Assembly (NCBI GenBank): GCA_947488655.1
Contig: CANKZZ010000001.1
Location: 186,001 to 250,000 of the forward strand
Direction: 5' to 3'
From: an uncultured Psychroserpens sp.
GTDB lineage: Bacteria; Bacteroidota; Bacteroidia; Flavobacteriales; Flavobacteriaceae
Length of the DNA stretch: 64,000 nucleotides
Made by a program: the position numbers and the translations under genes. Below, piece after piece: positions 1-9,898 of the stretch (position 1 is the stretch's first letter; each line of letters opens with the position of its first letter). Under the pieces are notes generated by a model. That model saw only the letters and a program-made list of their open reading frames with translations, did not search any database and was not told the DNA's origin.

Positions 1-645
1 TTGCTCTACGATTTCAACTTTAGAAGGCTCAAAAATGTAATCTGCATTAACATTTACTTCTCCTTCGATAGGAACAATTGGTAAAAATTGCTCAGTCATT
101 ATAATTTGTGTCGCAGCATTTTTAAATTTATTGTAAACGATTTCAATTTTATCAAACTCGCCTTCAATAAATTTATCCATTAACATTTCTGCAATTTCAG
201 AAACATTATCAAAAGTTAAATCGTCAAAAATTTCACTCTTATTAGCAATAACACTATTTGTCTTTTTAAATGCATCGTTTGCTTTCTTACCAATCGCTAA
301 ATAAGAAACTTCTTGATTAGCATATTTATTATTAGCAAGACTGGTAACTGCTTTTATTATATTAGAATTAAAAGCGCCTGCAAGACCTCTATTTGAGGTT
401 ATAGCTACAATTAATACTTTTTTAACTTCGCGTTGCGTTGCAAATTTACTTCCAGAATCACCATCTAAAGTTGCACTTAAACTTTGTAAAAGTTCTGTCA
501 ACTTATCTGAATATGGACGCATTGCTGTAATTGCATCTTGAGCCTTCTTCAATTTTGCAGCAGATACCATTTTCATGGCACTGGTAATCTGCATCGTTGA
601 TGATACTGAAGATATTCTATTACGTATTTCTTTAAGATTTGCCAT
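1..645 (-). CDS. atpG: ATP synthase F1 gamma subunit, 3' part missing
   Basis: The gene begins at the ATG at 645 and reads off the left edge of the window, so about 215 N-terminal codons are visible and no stop is seen. The predicted protein opens with MANLKEIRNRI and continues with ITSAMKMVSAAKLKKAQ, the classic N-terminal helix of the gamma subunit that forms the rotor shaft inside the alpha3-beta3 hexamer. A second family motif, TSNRGLAGAFN, follows around residues 130-140. It lies directly downstream of atpA in the same direction, the usual operon order. Identity is clear; only the C-terminal part is outside the window. Confidence 0.96.
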   Translation of the reverse strand, partial: MANLKEIRNRISSVSSTMQITSAMKMVSAAKLKKAQDAITAMRPYSDKLTELLQSLSATLDGDSGSKFATQREVKKVLIVAITSNRGLAGAFNSNIIKAVTSLANNKYANQEVSYLAIGKKANDAFKKTNSVIANKSEIFDDLTFDNVSEIAEMLMDKFIEGEFDKIEIVYNKFKNAATQIIMTEQFLPIVPIEGEVNVNADYIFEPSKVEIVEQ

Positions 646-696
646 ATTTCAAAATATGAAAATATTCCTGCTATTATAACATAGCAGGAATGTTAA

Positions 697-2277
697 TTAT
701 GCTCTATATTTACCAGATAAGTCTTTAGCTACAACCGTTAGCGTATCTATAACCTCATCAGTTAATTTTCCTGCTTTTAAAGTGCTTAAAACATCTGCAT
801 GTTTTGCTCTTAAGAATTCTAAGTAATCTCTTTCAAATTCTTTTACTTTTTCTACAGGAACGTCTTTTAGTAAGTTTTTAGATCCAGCATAAATAATTGC
901 TACTTGATCTTCTACTGTAAATGGATCGTTTTGACCTTGCTTTAAAATCTCAACGTTACGTTTTCCTTTTTCAATTACGTTTAAAGTTACCGCATCTAAA
1001 TCTGAACCAAATTTAGCAAAGGCTTCTAACTCACGATATTGAGCTTGATCTAGTTTTAATGTACCAGATACTTTCTTCATTGATTTAATTTGTGCGTTAC
1101 CACCAACACGAGATACTGAAATACCTACGTTAATTGCTGGACGAACACCAGAGTTAAATAAATCTCCATCTAAGAAAATTTGACCATCTGTAATAGAAAT
1201 AACGTTTGTTGGAATATAAGCCGAAACGTCACCTGCTTGTGTTTCAATAATTGGTAATGCAGTTAATGAACCACCACCTTTTACAATTGGTTTTAATGAA
1301 TCTGGTAAATCATTCATTTCTCTTGCAATAGCATCATTGTTGATGATTTTTGCAGAACGCTCTAACAATCTAGAGTGTAAATAAAATACATCACCAGGAT
1401 AAGCCTCACGTCCTGGAGGACGTCTTAATAATAAAGATACCTCACGGTAAGCAACTGCTTGTTTTGATAAATCATCAAATACAATTAAAGCTGGTCTACC
1501 AGTATCTCTAAAGTACTCTCCAATAGATGCTCCAGTCATTGGCGCGTATACTTGCATTGCAGCAGGATCTGATGCATTTGCAGCTACTATTGTTGTATAT
1601 GCTAAAGCACCTTTTTCTTCTAGTGTTTTAGCAATTAAAGCTACTGTTGAAGCCTTTTGACCAACAGCAACATATATACAATATACAGGGTTACCTGCAT
1701 CGTAAAATTCTTTTTGATTTAAAATGGCATCAATACATACAGTAGTTTTACCAGTTTGACGGTCACCAATTACCAACTCACGTTGACCTCTACCAACTGG
1801 AATCATAGCATCAATAGCTTTAATACCTGTTTGTAATGGCTCAGTTACTGGTTCTCTATAAATAACACCAGGAGCTTTACGCTCTAAAGGCATTTCATAA
1901 GTTTCTCCAGTAATAGGTCCTTTACCATCAATTGGGTTACCTAAAGTATCAACAACACGACCAACTATACCTTCACCTACTTTAACAGATGCGATACGCT
2001 CAGTACGTTTTACTGTAGATCCTTCTTTTACTCCTACCGAAGTTCCTAACAAAACAATACCAACGTTATCTTCTTCAAGGTTAAGTACAATACCTTCTGT
2101 ACCACCTTCAAATTCTACTAACTCACCATATTGCGCGTTAGCTAATCCGTAAGCACGTACAATACCATCACCTACTGTTAATACTGTTCCAACTTCGTCT
2201 AATGAAGCGCTTGCTTCATAACCTGATAGTTGTTGTTTTAAGATTGCTGATATTTCAGCTGGTTTTACTTCTGCCAT
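697..2277 (-). CDS. atpA: ATP synthase F1 alpha subunit
   Basis: This 526-residue protein is full length for the family. The P-loop GDRQTGKTT lies at residues 171-179, and the alpha-subunit segment [17 protein letters not shown] follows. The alpha subunit carries the non-catalytic nucleotide sites of the F1 headpiece and alternates with beta. The gene is the penultimate visible member of the minus-strand atp operon, between a small exported-protein gene and atpG. No beta (atpD) or epsilon (atpC) gene is present in the window, consistent with the split atp organisation common in Bacteroidota. An AAGGAG-like sequence lies about 30 bases upstream of the ATG, too far to act as an ordinary ribosome binding site. 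Confidence 0.98.
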   Translation of the reverse strand: MAEVKPAEISAILKQQLSGYEASASLDEVGTVLTVGDGIVRAYGLANAQYGELVEFEGGTEGIVLNLEEDNVGIVLLGTSVGVKEGSTVKRTERIASVKVGEGIVGRVVDTLGNPIDGKGPITGETYEMPLERKAPGVIYREPVTEPLQTGIKAIDAMIPVGRGQRELVIGDRQTGKTTVCIDAILNQKEFYDAGNPVYCIYVAVGQKASTVALIAKTLEEKGALAYTTIVAANASDPAAMQVYAPMTGASIGEYFRDTGRPALIVFDDLSKQAVAYREVSLLLRRPPGREAYPGDVFYLHSRLLERSAKIINNDAIAREMNDLPDSLKPIVKGGGSLTALPIIETQAGDVSAYIPTNVISITDGQIFLDGDLFNSGVRPAINVGISVSRVGGNAQIKSMKKVSGTLKLDQAQYRELEAFAKFGSDLDAVTLNVIEKGKRNVEILKQGQNDPFTVEDQVAIIYAGSKNLLKDVPVEKVKEFERDYLEFLRAKHADVLSTLKAGKLTDEVIDTLTVVAKDLSGKYRA

Positions 2278-2317
2278 CTTATTATTTATTTAATTTTTAG
2301 GATAAACTCCTTGTATT

Positions 2318-2791
2318 CTAATTTGTTATTATTACTGTTGGCCTGTTTCCAGAAATATCTCTATGATACTTCCTTGCAAACTTCTCAGCATTTTCTTTAT
2401 TAACGCTTCCGTCTTTATTAAAAACTTCAGACTTATATAATGCTTTTATTAATTTCTTTTTTGAAAGTTGAATTTCACACTCTAATTCTAAATCTAAAAA
2501 TCTTAACTCTGCATAACTTTCCTTAACCATAGATTGATAAGGAGCTTTAGATTTTGGATTTCTAGGTGAAGGATTAGGCTTATCAAAACTTTGATATTGT
2601 AAAATGATTACATCATCATCATTAAGATTCATAATTGTACATGACACCGAAAATGCACCACAGTCGTCAAATTTTAAATATTCAACCTTATCAACAAATG
2701 CCACATCCTTTTTGATTTTAACTTTTTGTGCACTCACACTAAAAGTTAAAAGGATAATAGTTATTGATAAAATTAATTTTAAAATTTTCAT
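2318..2791 (-). CDS. Small exported protein of unknown function within the atp operon
   Basis: I do not recognise a family for this 157-residue protein. It starts with a typical signal peptide: MKILK, a hydrophobic stretch, then VSAQ with probable cleavage after Ala21 (no lipobox Cys). The mature part is small, Lys-rich and probably periplasmic or surface-located. The start codon is at 2791, one base beyond the atpH stop codon (2793-2795), and the stop precedes atpA by about 40 bases, so it is almost certainly co-transcribed and possibly translationally coupled with ATP synthase. An exported non-subunit protein between delta and alpha is unusual. It could be a recent insertion into the operon or an accessory factor; the sequence alone does not decide. 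Confidence 0.8.
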   Translation of the reverse strand: MKILKLILSITIILLTFSVSAQKVKIKKDVAFVDKVEYLKFDDCGAFSVSCTIMNLNDDDVIILQYQSFDKPNPSPRNPKSKAPYQSMVKESYAELRFLDLELECEIQLSKKKLIKALYKSEVFNKDGSVNKENAEKFARKYHRDISGNRPTVIITN

Positions 2792-2792
2792 A

Positions 2793-3329
2793 TTAATTTA
2801 ATGTAAGCTCTCTTCTTAATGTACTTAATTTATTTGCAACACTTGCATTGTACTGTATATCTCCAACACGTAAAATGAAGCCTCCTAAAATGGATTCATC
2901 TATAATATTTTCAACTTCAGCATCTTTTCCTGTAAGCTCTTTAACTTTAGCTAAAACTTTTACTCTTAACTCGTCTGACAAAGGTACTGCAGTAGTTACT
3001 TTTGCCACTTGTGTTCCCTTTAAATGGTCATACAAGTTATTATAACTTGTTGCTACTTCACTTAAAAGTGTTAGTCTTTTATTAGTGATTAAAGTATCTA
3101 TCAAATTCGCAGTCATTTTATTAGAATCTTTAAAAACTTCTAACAAAACAGCTTTTTTATCTGATGATCTTACTACAGGACTTTGAAGCATATCATTCAA
3201 ATCTTTGCTAGATGCAATTGTAGAAGCTATTAACTTCATATCATTATTTACAGTCTCTGCTGCATTTTGATCTGATGCCAAGCTTAAAACTGCTTTTGCG
3301 TAACGTATTGCTGCTCTTGCTCCTGCCAT
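2793..3329 (-). CDS. atpH: ATP synthase F1 delta subunit (OSCP)
   Basis: This 178-residue protein has the delta/OSCP layout. It has an N-terminal helical domain (RAAIRYAKAVLSLA near the start, SPVVRSSDKKAVL around residues 65-77) and a C-terminal part ending in ILRVGDIQYNASVANKLSTL, the family signature of a conserved Gly followed by D.SV...L. Delta links the b-subunit stalk to the top of F1. The gene follows atpF with a 6-base gap and precedes the small exported-protein gene by one base. Confidence 0.96.
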   Translation of the reverse strand: MAGARAAIRYAKAVLSLASDQNAAETVNNDMKLIASTIASSKDLNDMLQSPVVRSSDKKAVLLEVFKDSNKMTANLIDTLITNKRLTLLSEVATSYNNLYDHLKGTQVAKVTTAVPLSDELRVKVLAKVKELTGKDAEVENIIDESILGGFILRVGDIQYNASVANKLSTLRRELTLN

Positions 3330-3335
3330 TTTTTC

Positions 3336-3836
3336 TTAGTTTAGTTTTGCTTCATTTAACATAGACTCAACTAATTCTAGTTGTTTGTCTTTGTTAGATA
3401 ACTCTTGACGCACTACTTTTTCTGCAATATCAATTGATAAGCCTGCAACGTGATTTTTTAATTCTGCCATAGCAGATTTCTTTTCACTCTCAATAGCTAA
3501 TTGCGCTTTCTCAATAATACTATTTGCTTGATTTTTTGCTTCTTCTTCGGCATCTGCAATCATTTGAGACTTTATTTCTCTTGCTTCTTTAAGCATCGTC
3601 TCTCTTTCTAATCTTGCTTCTTGTAGTAACTTTTGGTTATCTGCTTGAAGGTTTTCCATTTCACGCTTTGCTTTTTCAGCAGCATCTAATGCACCTTGAA
3701 TTCCTTCTTCTCTTTCATTTAATGAATTAAGAATTGGTTTCCATGCAAATTTAACCATGATAAAAATCAACAATAAAAGTAGTAATGTTTGTACTACAAA
3801 AAGTCCCGGTGAAAAATCGTTTAGTAACTTCTCCAT
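3336..3836 (-). CDS. atpF: ATP synthase Fo b subunit
   Basis: This 166-residue protein has one N-terminal membrane segment (about residues 8-28, LFVVQTLLLLLLIFIMVKF) followed by KPILNSLNEREEGIQ and a long charged helical region rich in Ala, Glu and Lys. That is the peripheral stalk architecture of subunit b. It is preceded by atpE and an intercistronic stem-loop and followed closely by atpH. Only one b-type gene is seen, so the stalk is presumably a homodimer. Confidence 0.96.
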   Translation of the reverse strand: MEKLLNDFSPGLFVVQTLLLLLLIFIMVKFAWKPILNSLNEREEGIQGALDAAEKAKREMENLQADNQKLLQEARLERETMLKEAREIKSQMIADAEEEAKNQANSIIEKAQLAIESEKKSAMAELKNHVAGLSIDIAEKVVRQELSNKDKQLELVESMLNEAKLN

Positions 3837-3876
3837 ATTAGATATACTTAGTGTTCTTTTTTTTTTAATTTAAAAC

Positions 3877-3905
3877 CTATCCTGCAACCAACCGTTACAG
3901 GATAG
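3877..3905 (-). other. Intercistronic stem-loop between atpE and atpF
   Basis: CTATCCTG (3877-3884) and CAGGATAG (3898-3905) form a perfect 8-bp inverted repeat. After one mismatch, AAC and GTT extend the stem by three more pairs around a CAACC loop. It starts 24 bases after the atpE stop. No run of U follows on the minus strand, so it does not look like a full intrinsic terminator. A 3' stem-loop that stabilises the atpE message, or partially attenuates readthrough, would fit the need for many c subunits per complex. That role is inferred. Confidence 0.6.
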
Positions 3906-3928
3906 AGTTTTGTAAGTTGATTTGGTTC

Positions 3929-5334
<1,406 letters not shown>

Positions 5335-5373
5335 TGTTATAAAATCAAAAAACTACTCTTTCTAAATTCGGTG

Positions 5374-5402
5374 CAAAAGTACGTAAAATATTAAAATAAC
5401 AA
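5374..5402 (-). promoter_or_regulatory. Predicted Bacteroidota-type promoter of the atpB operon
   Basis: Read on the minus strand, TACTTTTG (5381-5374) matches the -7 element TAnnTTTG exactly. TTG (5402-5400) lies 18 bases upstream, at a suitable distance for the -33 element. The -7 box ends 40 bases before the atpB start codon. Both elements and their spacing fit, making this the best-supported promoter in the window, although short AT-rich motifs can occur by chance. Confidence 0.6.
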
Positions 5403-5442
5403 TATGTTTTTTTACCATATTATTTTGAAGTCAACAAGCGCT

Positions 5443-5838
5443 TTAGTTTACTGGCTTTTCCTTGAGAATTAGAGTAATAAAAAAGACTTCTAATGCGAGA
5501 AATAAAAGTAGTGGAATTAACAAATTTAAACGCTCAATAGTTTTTAACGTTTCGGCTTCAAAAATAGAAGACTTAAATAGTATAAAAAATAAAATCCCTT
5601 TTATAAAAAGAGTGGGTAAGTATATAAACCCTAATTGTGGTTGTAATGCTTTTATATGTGAGAAAATCTCAAAATGAATACATATTATTAGTGACGATAA
5701 CGCAAAAAATATGTTAGTATCATAATTATTGAATCTTATTTTTTGTGATGTTTGACCCAATATTGCATCTTGGGTAAAATGTATAATTGCGAATAGAATT
5801 GCAAAAGATAAAGTGTAAACAATTAATTTTTTAATCAT
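5443..5838 (-). CDS. Four-helix membrane protein, DUF6168-like, in the AtpI position
   Basis: This 131-residue protein has four hydrophobic segments (about residues 5-24, 44-60, 72-92 and 105-125) and short polar loops. It resembles the flavobacterial DUF6168 family as I recall it; no biochemical function is known to me. Its stop is 104 bases upstream of the atpB start codon and its start overlaps the end of atpZ by 8 bases. The position and four-helix topology match those of AtpI, which helps assemble the c-ring in other bacteria, so an analogous assembly role is a reasonable but unproven guess. Confidence 0.7.
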   Translation of the reverse strand: MIKKLIVYTLSFAILFAIIHFTQDAILGQTSQKIRFNNYDTNIFFALSSLIICIHFEIFSHIKALQPQLGFIYLPTLFIKGILFFILFKSSIFEAETLKTIERLNLLIPLLLFLALEVFFITLILKEKPVN

Positions 5839-6082
5839 CTTCTTTAGAGACTTTAATAACTTGCATAATTACCAAGTACATTGCCATAAATACAGCGAGT
5901 AGTGTTACCGTAGATTCTAAAAAATCTTTATCAAATTTAGTGTCTAGCCATTTTCCGAAGAGATTACCCAACCAGATAGTTGCTCCCATTTGAAAAGCTA
6001 CAGATGTAAATCTTATGTATTTACTGGGCGATTTGCCCTTTTTCTGGTCGTTGCGTTTGTTGCTGTGCTGTTGGTTTGCCAT
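5831..6082 (-). CDS. atpZ: AtpZ/AtpI family ATP synthase accessory protein
   Basis: This 83-residue protein has a basic N-terminus (NKRNDQKKGK) and two membrane helices: residues about 27-44 (FQMGATIWLGNLFGKWLD) and 56-76 (VTLLAVFMAMYLVIMQVI). The G.W.G...GKWLD pattern in helix 1 is typical of AtpZ-type proteins, which act with AtpI in assembly and possibly Mg2+/Ca2+ handling. The ATG at 6082 is 62 bases inside the bactofilin gene. The only other in-frame Met would remove half of helix 1, so the overlapping start is preferred. Confidence 0.85.
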   Translation of the reverse strand: MANQQHSNKRNDQKKGKSPSKYIRFTSVAFQMGATIWLGNLFGKWLDTKFDKDFLESTVTLLAVFMAMYLVIMQVIKVSKEDD

Positions 6083-6458
6083 TGTTTGATTCTTTTAAAG
6101 CACCTTTCATAGAACAAGTAGCATTAAAGTTAGCTCCAGGTTCTACCGCAAGTTTACCAACCATAACTTCTCCCTCAACGTGTGCTGTAGATTTTAATGA
6201 TAACGTGTCTGATAATAATAATTTACCAGAAAACTTGCCTTCTATATCTGCATTAGCACTTTTTAAAGTTCCATTAATAACTCCTGTTTTGCCAATAACA
6301 ACTTTGCCAGGAGTTTTAACATTACCTTGTATTGTACCTTCAATTCTAAAATCGCCTTCACTTATAATATCACCAGTTATTACAGTGCCTTTAGCAATTG
6401 TGTTTTGTTGAGATGTTGTTTCTGAAGCCATACGTCCTGTTTTTTTATCTGAAAACAT
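6021..6458 (-). CDS. Bactofilin (polymer-forming cytoskeletal protein)
   Basis: This 145-residue protein has the bactofilin core at about residues 22-110, with repeated short beta-helix turns: IAKGTVITGDIISEGDFRI, GKVVIGKTGVINGTLKS, DIEGKFSG, AHVEGEVMVGKL. The ends are polar and disordered, as is usual for these self-assembling filament proteins. The C-terminal tail is rich in Gln and Lys and overlaps atpZ by 62 bases in another frame. It follows sprE by 9 bases and precedes atpZ, placing a cytoskeletal gene in the same transcription unit as a gliding/secretion gene and ATP synthase assembly genes. Confidence 0.92.
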   Translation of the reverse strand: MFSDKKTGRMASETTSQQNTIAKGTVITGDIISEGDFRIEGTIQGNVKTPGKVVIGKTGVINGTLKSANADIEGKFSGKLLLSDTLSLKSTAHVEGEVMVGKLAVEPGANFNATCSMKGALKESNNGKPTAQQQTQRPEKGQIAQ

Positions 6459-6467
6459 AGGTTAAAT

Positions 6468-9053
6468 TTATTGAGATTCTAGGTATTCGTTTAAGTTTTT
6501 ATGTCGCTGTATAATTTCGTAGTTAGGTGAAGAAATTGAATAAAAATTTCGATCTATTTTATCTTTATTTTCTTTAAGTATTTCTGCAAAACCAGATGCT
6601 CCTTGTATACTTTTAAGACCATGTACTACAACAAAAGTAGTATTGGCATCATAAAAATCTATAGAGGTTGATAAGTTAAAATAGTTTATTTTAGAAATAG
6701 CATTTTCTAACTTTTTTACAAACTCGTCGATGTTATCTTTTTCATCATTATTAAAAGGGTACAACACATTAAATCGTGTACCTGTATCATTACTTACAAA
6801 TTCTTTTTTAGCTAATAAAGGGATTACTGTCTCTAAAATCTCTTTAGCTTTTTTTCCTTCTTCGGAATTTGGATATGTAAGTGCTATATAATTAACACCT
6901 TTTTTATAAGCTTCAAAACCTTGTAGTCTACCATTGGCAGATGCTTTTAAAATTTCAAACTTAGGTACTAATGGATCGCCTTCAAACTGTATGATATATT
7001 GATCTGCTTTTGCGACAACCTCTGCATATTGTTGGTCTCCAAATTGTTTAAACAAATTATTATATAAACTTTCTGGGCTATTTTCGTCTTTAGAAAATTC
7101 AGATTTTGGATTGAGTAATATTTTGGCGTACCTAGAATCTGGATAGCTATTTACTATATCTTCTTTCATGGCAGAAGCCTTACTACTCAGGCCTAACTCC
7201 ATATAAATTTTATATAAATTATATTTAGAAGGTAATATTAAGCGGTCTTCAGGATTGTTTTGTAGAAGAGTTTCTAATTTTACTTTAGCTAATTCGTACT
7301 CCTTAAATTTTTCTTTATAGATTACACCCAATTGATAATAGGCATAATTTCTATCTTTTGCCAAACTGTCTATTACTATTTGATTTGATGGTATTTTAGA
7401 TATGTAAAACTCAGGATCAAAACGTTCTTCTTGAGATGCATTGGCTGCTACGTCTACAGTTTGTGAGTTGCTCATGCCTTTTCCTTTTGCGTTAGATAAT
7501 CTCCAATTATCTTTTAATTCTCTGCCTCCCCAAACTTTCAAAAACTCACTTTTACCGTAAGCTACTGTTGTAGGATTATAAAAATAAAATTGGTTTTCTT
7601 GATCGTTATTGATTGCTCCTGGTGTGGCTCTAACAGATTTACCTGCTAACTTAGCGTTTGATGACTTATTAATATTATCACCATTTTTAAATCCAGTACC
7701 TGCTGCATTTCTTCGCTCTTCGGCTTCAGCTTTTTCTTTTTCGGCTTCTGCCAAAATTTTTAACTCTTCGGTATACGTGGTAAAATAGGTAAGTCTATCT
7801 GCTTCATTAAGATTAACTAATCTCAAAATACTATCATTTGCCTTCGCGATATCTTCGTAATAAATAACATCTTCGAGATTTTCTCGTTTTCTAAGAACAA
7901 TACGATATGGCTTAGAGTTAAGCTTCATATTGGTCATTGTACTATCATAATATGCTCCTGCAATTTTATATTCTGCTTGATCAAAACTCATATCACCAAG
8001 CGTTAAATAATCTTTAGATTTTAAATCTTTATCACCTGTGTTGGTACGTAAAGATTTATTGTAGTAAGCAACTGCCATAGAATCTCTTTCATTTGCTCTA
8101 TGAAACTCTGCAATACGAAAATAAACCTTATCCAAATACGGACGGTTTTCTCTATCCTCTTCCAAATCTGTTAAGTATTCTAAAAACTCGATCTGGTTGC
8201 CATTATCCATATCAAAATTGTAAGACTTGGCTAAATGTGCATTGATATAATAAGGTCTCGGGATTTTGCGGTGCATATCAATCACCTTATCGAAAGCAAG
8301 GTTTGCACTGTCTTTTTTCCCAAATTCATTATACAACTGACCAATAATATAATTAAAGCGTGCTTTTTCTTTATTCTTTTTGGTGAAATCTGCTGCGATT
8401 GCTAATTGTGTTAAAGCACTGTCTTTAGCTTTAATATTAATATAACCTTGCGCTAAAATAGATGTAGCATCTGCTAAATCTTGATCTTCCAATTCTTCTT
8501 GCTCTAATAAACGCTTAAGGTTTTTAATAGCAAGCTCATTGTTTTCTAATCTAATATTTGCTTTCTCTCTCCAAACCTTTGCTGTATTAATCTTATCACT
8601 TGCTGGATATTTGTATAAAATGTAATTAAATGCTTCTAAGGCAGGTACAAAACGTTGATCAAAGTAACGTGCTTGACCCAATAATAAATAGGCTTCATCA
8701 ATTTGAGGATTATATTCTTTACCCTTTATATTCATACCATGTTTTTGAACCGCTTTAATTGCTTTTTCTTCGGCACGTTCAAAATCTTGGTTTTTAGACT
8801 GTCCTGGTAGAATTATCTCTTCTGAGACTTGCATACGCTCTATTGGTAAAAGCTCCCAATAGTTATCTGTTGCAGCATTATCAACTGTTTCTCGACCTTT
8901 TTCTAAAGCTATATTACCATTATACAAAATATTGTATTTGGTACCTAATGCATGAAAATTTCGATTAACAAAAGTGTCTTTCTTACGAGAACAACTTGTG
9001 AAAATCATTGTTACGCAAAAGACTGATATAAAGACTTTAAAAGATGTATTCAA
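6468..9053 (-). CDS. sprE: TPR lipoprotein of type IX secretion and gliding, SprE (PorW)
   Basis: This 861-residue protein has a lipoprotein signal peptide with Cys21 in IFTSC, followed by CSRKKDTFVNRNFHALGTKYN, the N-terminal signature I associate with SprE/PorW. Multiple TPR-like helical repeats follow (for example EKAIKAVQKHG, AYLLLGQARYFDQRF, ALEAFNYILYKYP). A charged low-complexity stretch (EAEKEKAEAEERR) lies near the middle, and a second TPR region is near the C-terminus. SprE is needed for type IX secretion and gliding in Flavobacterium johnsoniae, and PorW is the Porphyromonas homologue. Length matches the family. The bactofilin gene begins 9 bases after its stop. Confidence 0.87.
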   Translation of the reverse strand: MNTSFKVFISVFCVTMIFTSCSRKKDTFVNRNFHALGTKYNILYNGNIALEKGRETVDNAATDNYWELLPIERMQVSEEIILPGQSKNQDFERAEEKAIKAVQKHGMNIKGKEYNPQIDEAYLLLGQARYFDQRFVPALEAFNYILYKYPASDKINTAKVWREKANIRLENNELAIKNLKRLLEQEELEDQDLADATSILAQGYINIKAKDSALTQLAIAADFTKKNKEKARFNYIIGQLYNEFGKKDSANLAFDKVIDMHRKIPRPYYINAHLAKSYNFDMDNGNQIEFLEYLTDLEEDRENRPYLDKVYFRIAEFHRANERDSMAVAYYNKSLRTNTGDKDLKSKDYLTLGDMSFDQAEYKIAGAYYDSTMTNMKLNSKPYRIVLRKRENLEDVIYYEDIAKANDSILRLVNLNEADRLTYFTTYTEELKILAEAEKEKAEAEERRNAAGTGFKNGDNINKSSNAKLAGKSVRATPGAINNDQENQFYFYNPTTVAYGKSEFLKVWGGRELKDNWRLSNAKGKGMSNSQTVDVAANASQEERFDPEFYISKIPSNQIVIDSLAKDRNYAYYQLGVIYKEKFKEYELAKVKLETLLQNNPEDRLILPSKYNLYKIYMELGLSSKASAMKEDIVNSYPDSRYAKILLNPKSEFSKDENSPESLYNNLFKQFGDQQYAEVVAKADQYIIQFEGDPLVPKFEILKASANGRLQGFEAYKKGVNYIALTYPNSEEGKKAKEILETVIPLLAKKEFVSNDTGTRFNVLYPFNNDEKDNIDEFVKKLENAISKINYFNLSTSIDFYDANTTFVVVHGLKSIQGASGFAEILKENKDKIDRNFYSISSPNYEIIQRHKNLNEYLESQ

Positions 9054-9178
9054 AAGGTTTAGTTTTTTGTAAATACTATAACTAAAATGGCTTGCATATA
9101 TTATGTAGCGCTGTAAAAATAAGCATCTTTTTGAATTATCGTTGAAAAATGGTGGGTTTTTAGACGTATCGTTAACCT

Positions 9179-9886
9179 TTAAACCAACTCAGAACCAGAA
9201 AAATGTGCCTCTAACTCTTTAAGTGTAGCAGCATTGGTTTCTAAATCTTTAACAATCTCTCCTTTTTCTAGCACCACAATGCGCTCACAAACATCTGTGA
9301 CATGCATTAAATCATGACTAGACACTAATACAGTAACGCCCTGTTTCTCTGCTAGGTCTTTAATAATGCCTTTTAAACGAATTTGAGTTGTAGGGTCTAA
9401 ATTTGCAAATGGCTCATCGAGAATAATAACTTCTGGGTTACCTATTAGCGCAGCAACAATTCCTGCTTTTTTCTGGTTTCCTTTACTAAGATCACGTAGA
9501 TACTTTTTTTGACCTAATATTTCGCCATGAAAAAAGTCTTCAAACTGAGATAAAAGCGTATTTACATCGGCTTTATTTTGTCCACGAAGATCGCCAATGA
9601 AATAGAAATACTCTTCTGGTGTTAAATACCCAATAAGAAAGCTTTCATCAATAAAAGAAGATGTAAATGGTTTCCAATCTTCACTTTCATGAACCAAAAC
9701 TTCATTGTTTTTTATATGTCCTGTTGATGGTTGAATAAGATCTAATAGCAAACTAAAATAAGTTGTTTTACCTGCACCATTATTACCAACAAGACCAAAA
9801 CTTTGCCCTTTTGGAATCTCTAAGTTATCGATGTTTAAAACGGTTTTGTTTCCGTATTTTTTTGAAAGGTTTGATGTGATTATCAT
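9179..9886 (-). CDS. ABC transporter ATP-binding protein
   Basis: This 235-residue ATPase has all ABC motifs: Walker A GNNGAGKTT (residues 35-43), signature LSKGNQKK, Walker B VIILDEPF and the switch His in SSHD. It should energise the adjacent DUF5687 permease (12-base gap), making an exporter-like or stress-response transporter of unknown substrate. The operon starts with a PadR regulator, so expression is probably ligand- or stress-controlled. There is nothing to link it to the polysaccharide locus 10 kb away. Confidence 0.93.
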   Translation of the reverse strand: MIITSNLSKKYGNKTVLNIDNLEIPKGQSFGLVGNNGAGKTTYFSLLLDLIQPSTGHIKNNEVLVHESEDWKPFTSSFIDESFLIGYLTPEEYFYFIGDLRGQNKADVNTLLSQFEDFFHGEILGQKKYLRDLSKGNQKKAGIVAALIGNPEVIILDEPFANLDPTTQIRLKGIIKDLAEKQGVTVLVSSHDLMHVTDVCERIVVLEKGEIVKDLETNAATLKELEAHFSGSELV

Positions 9887-9898
9887 GAGCTTATTGTT

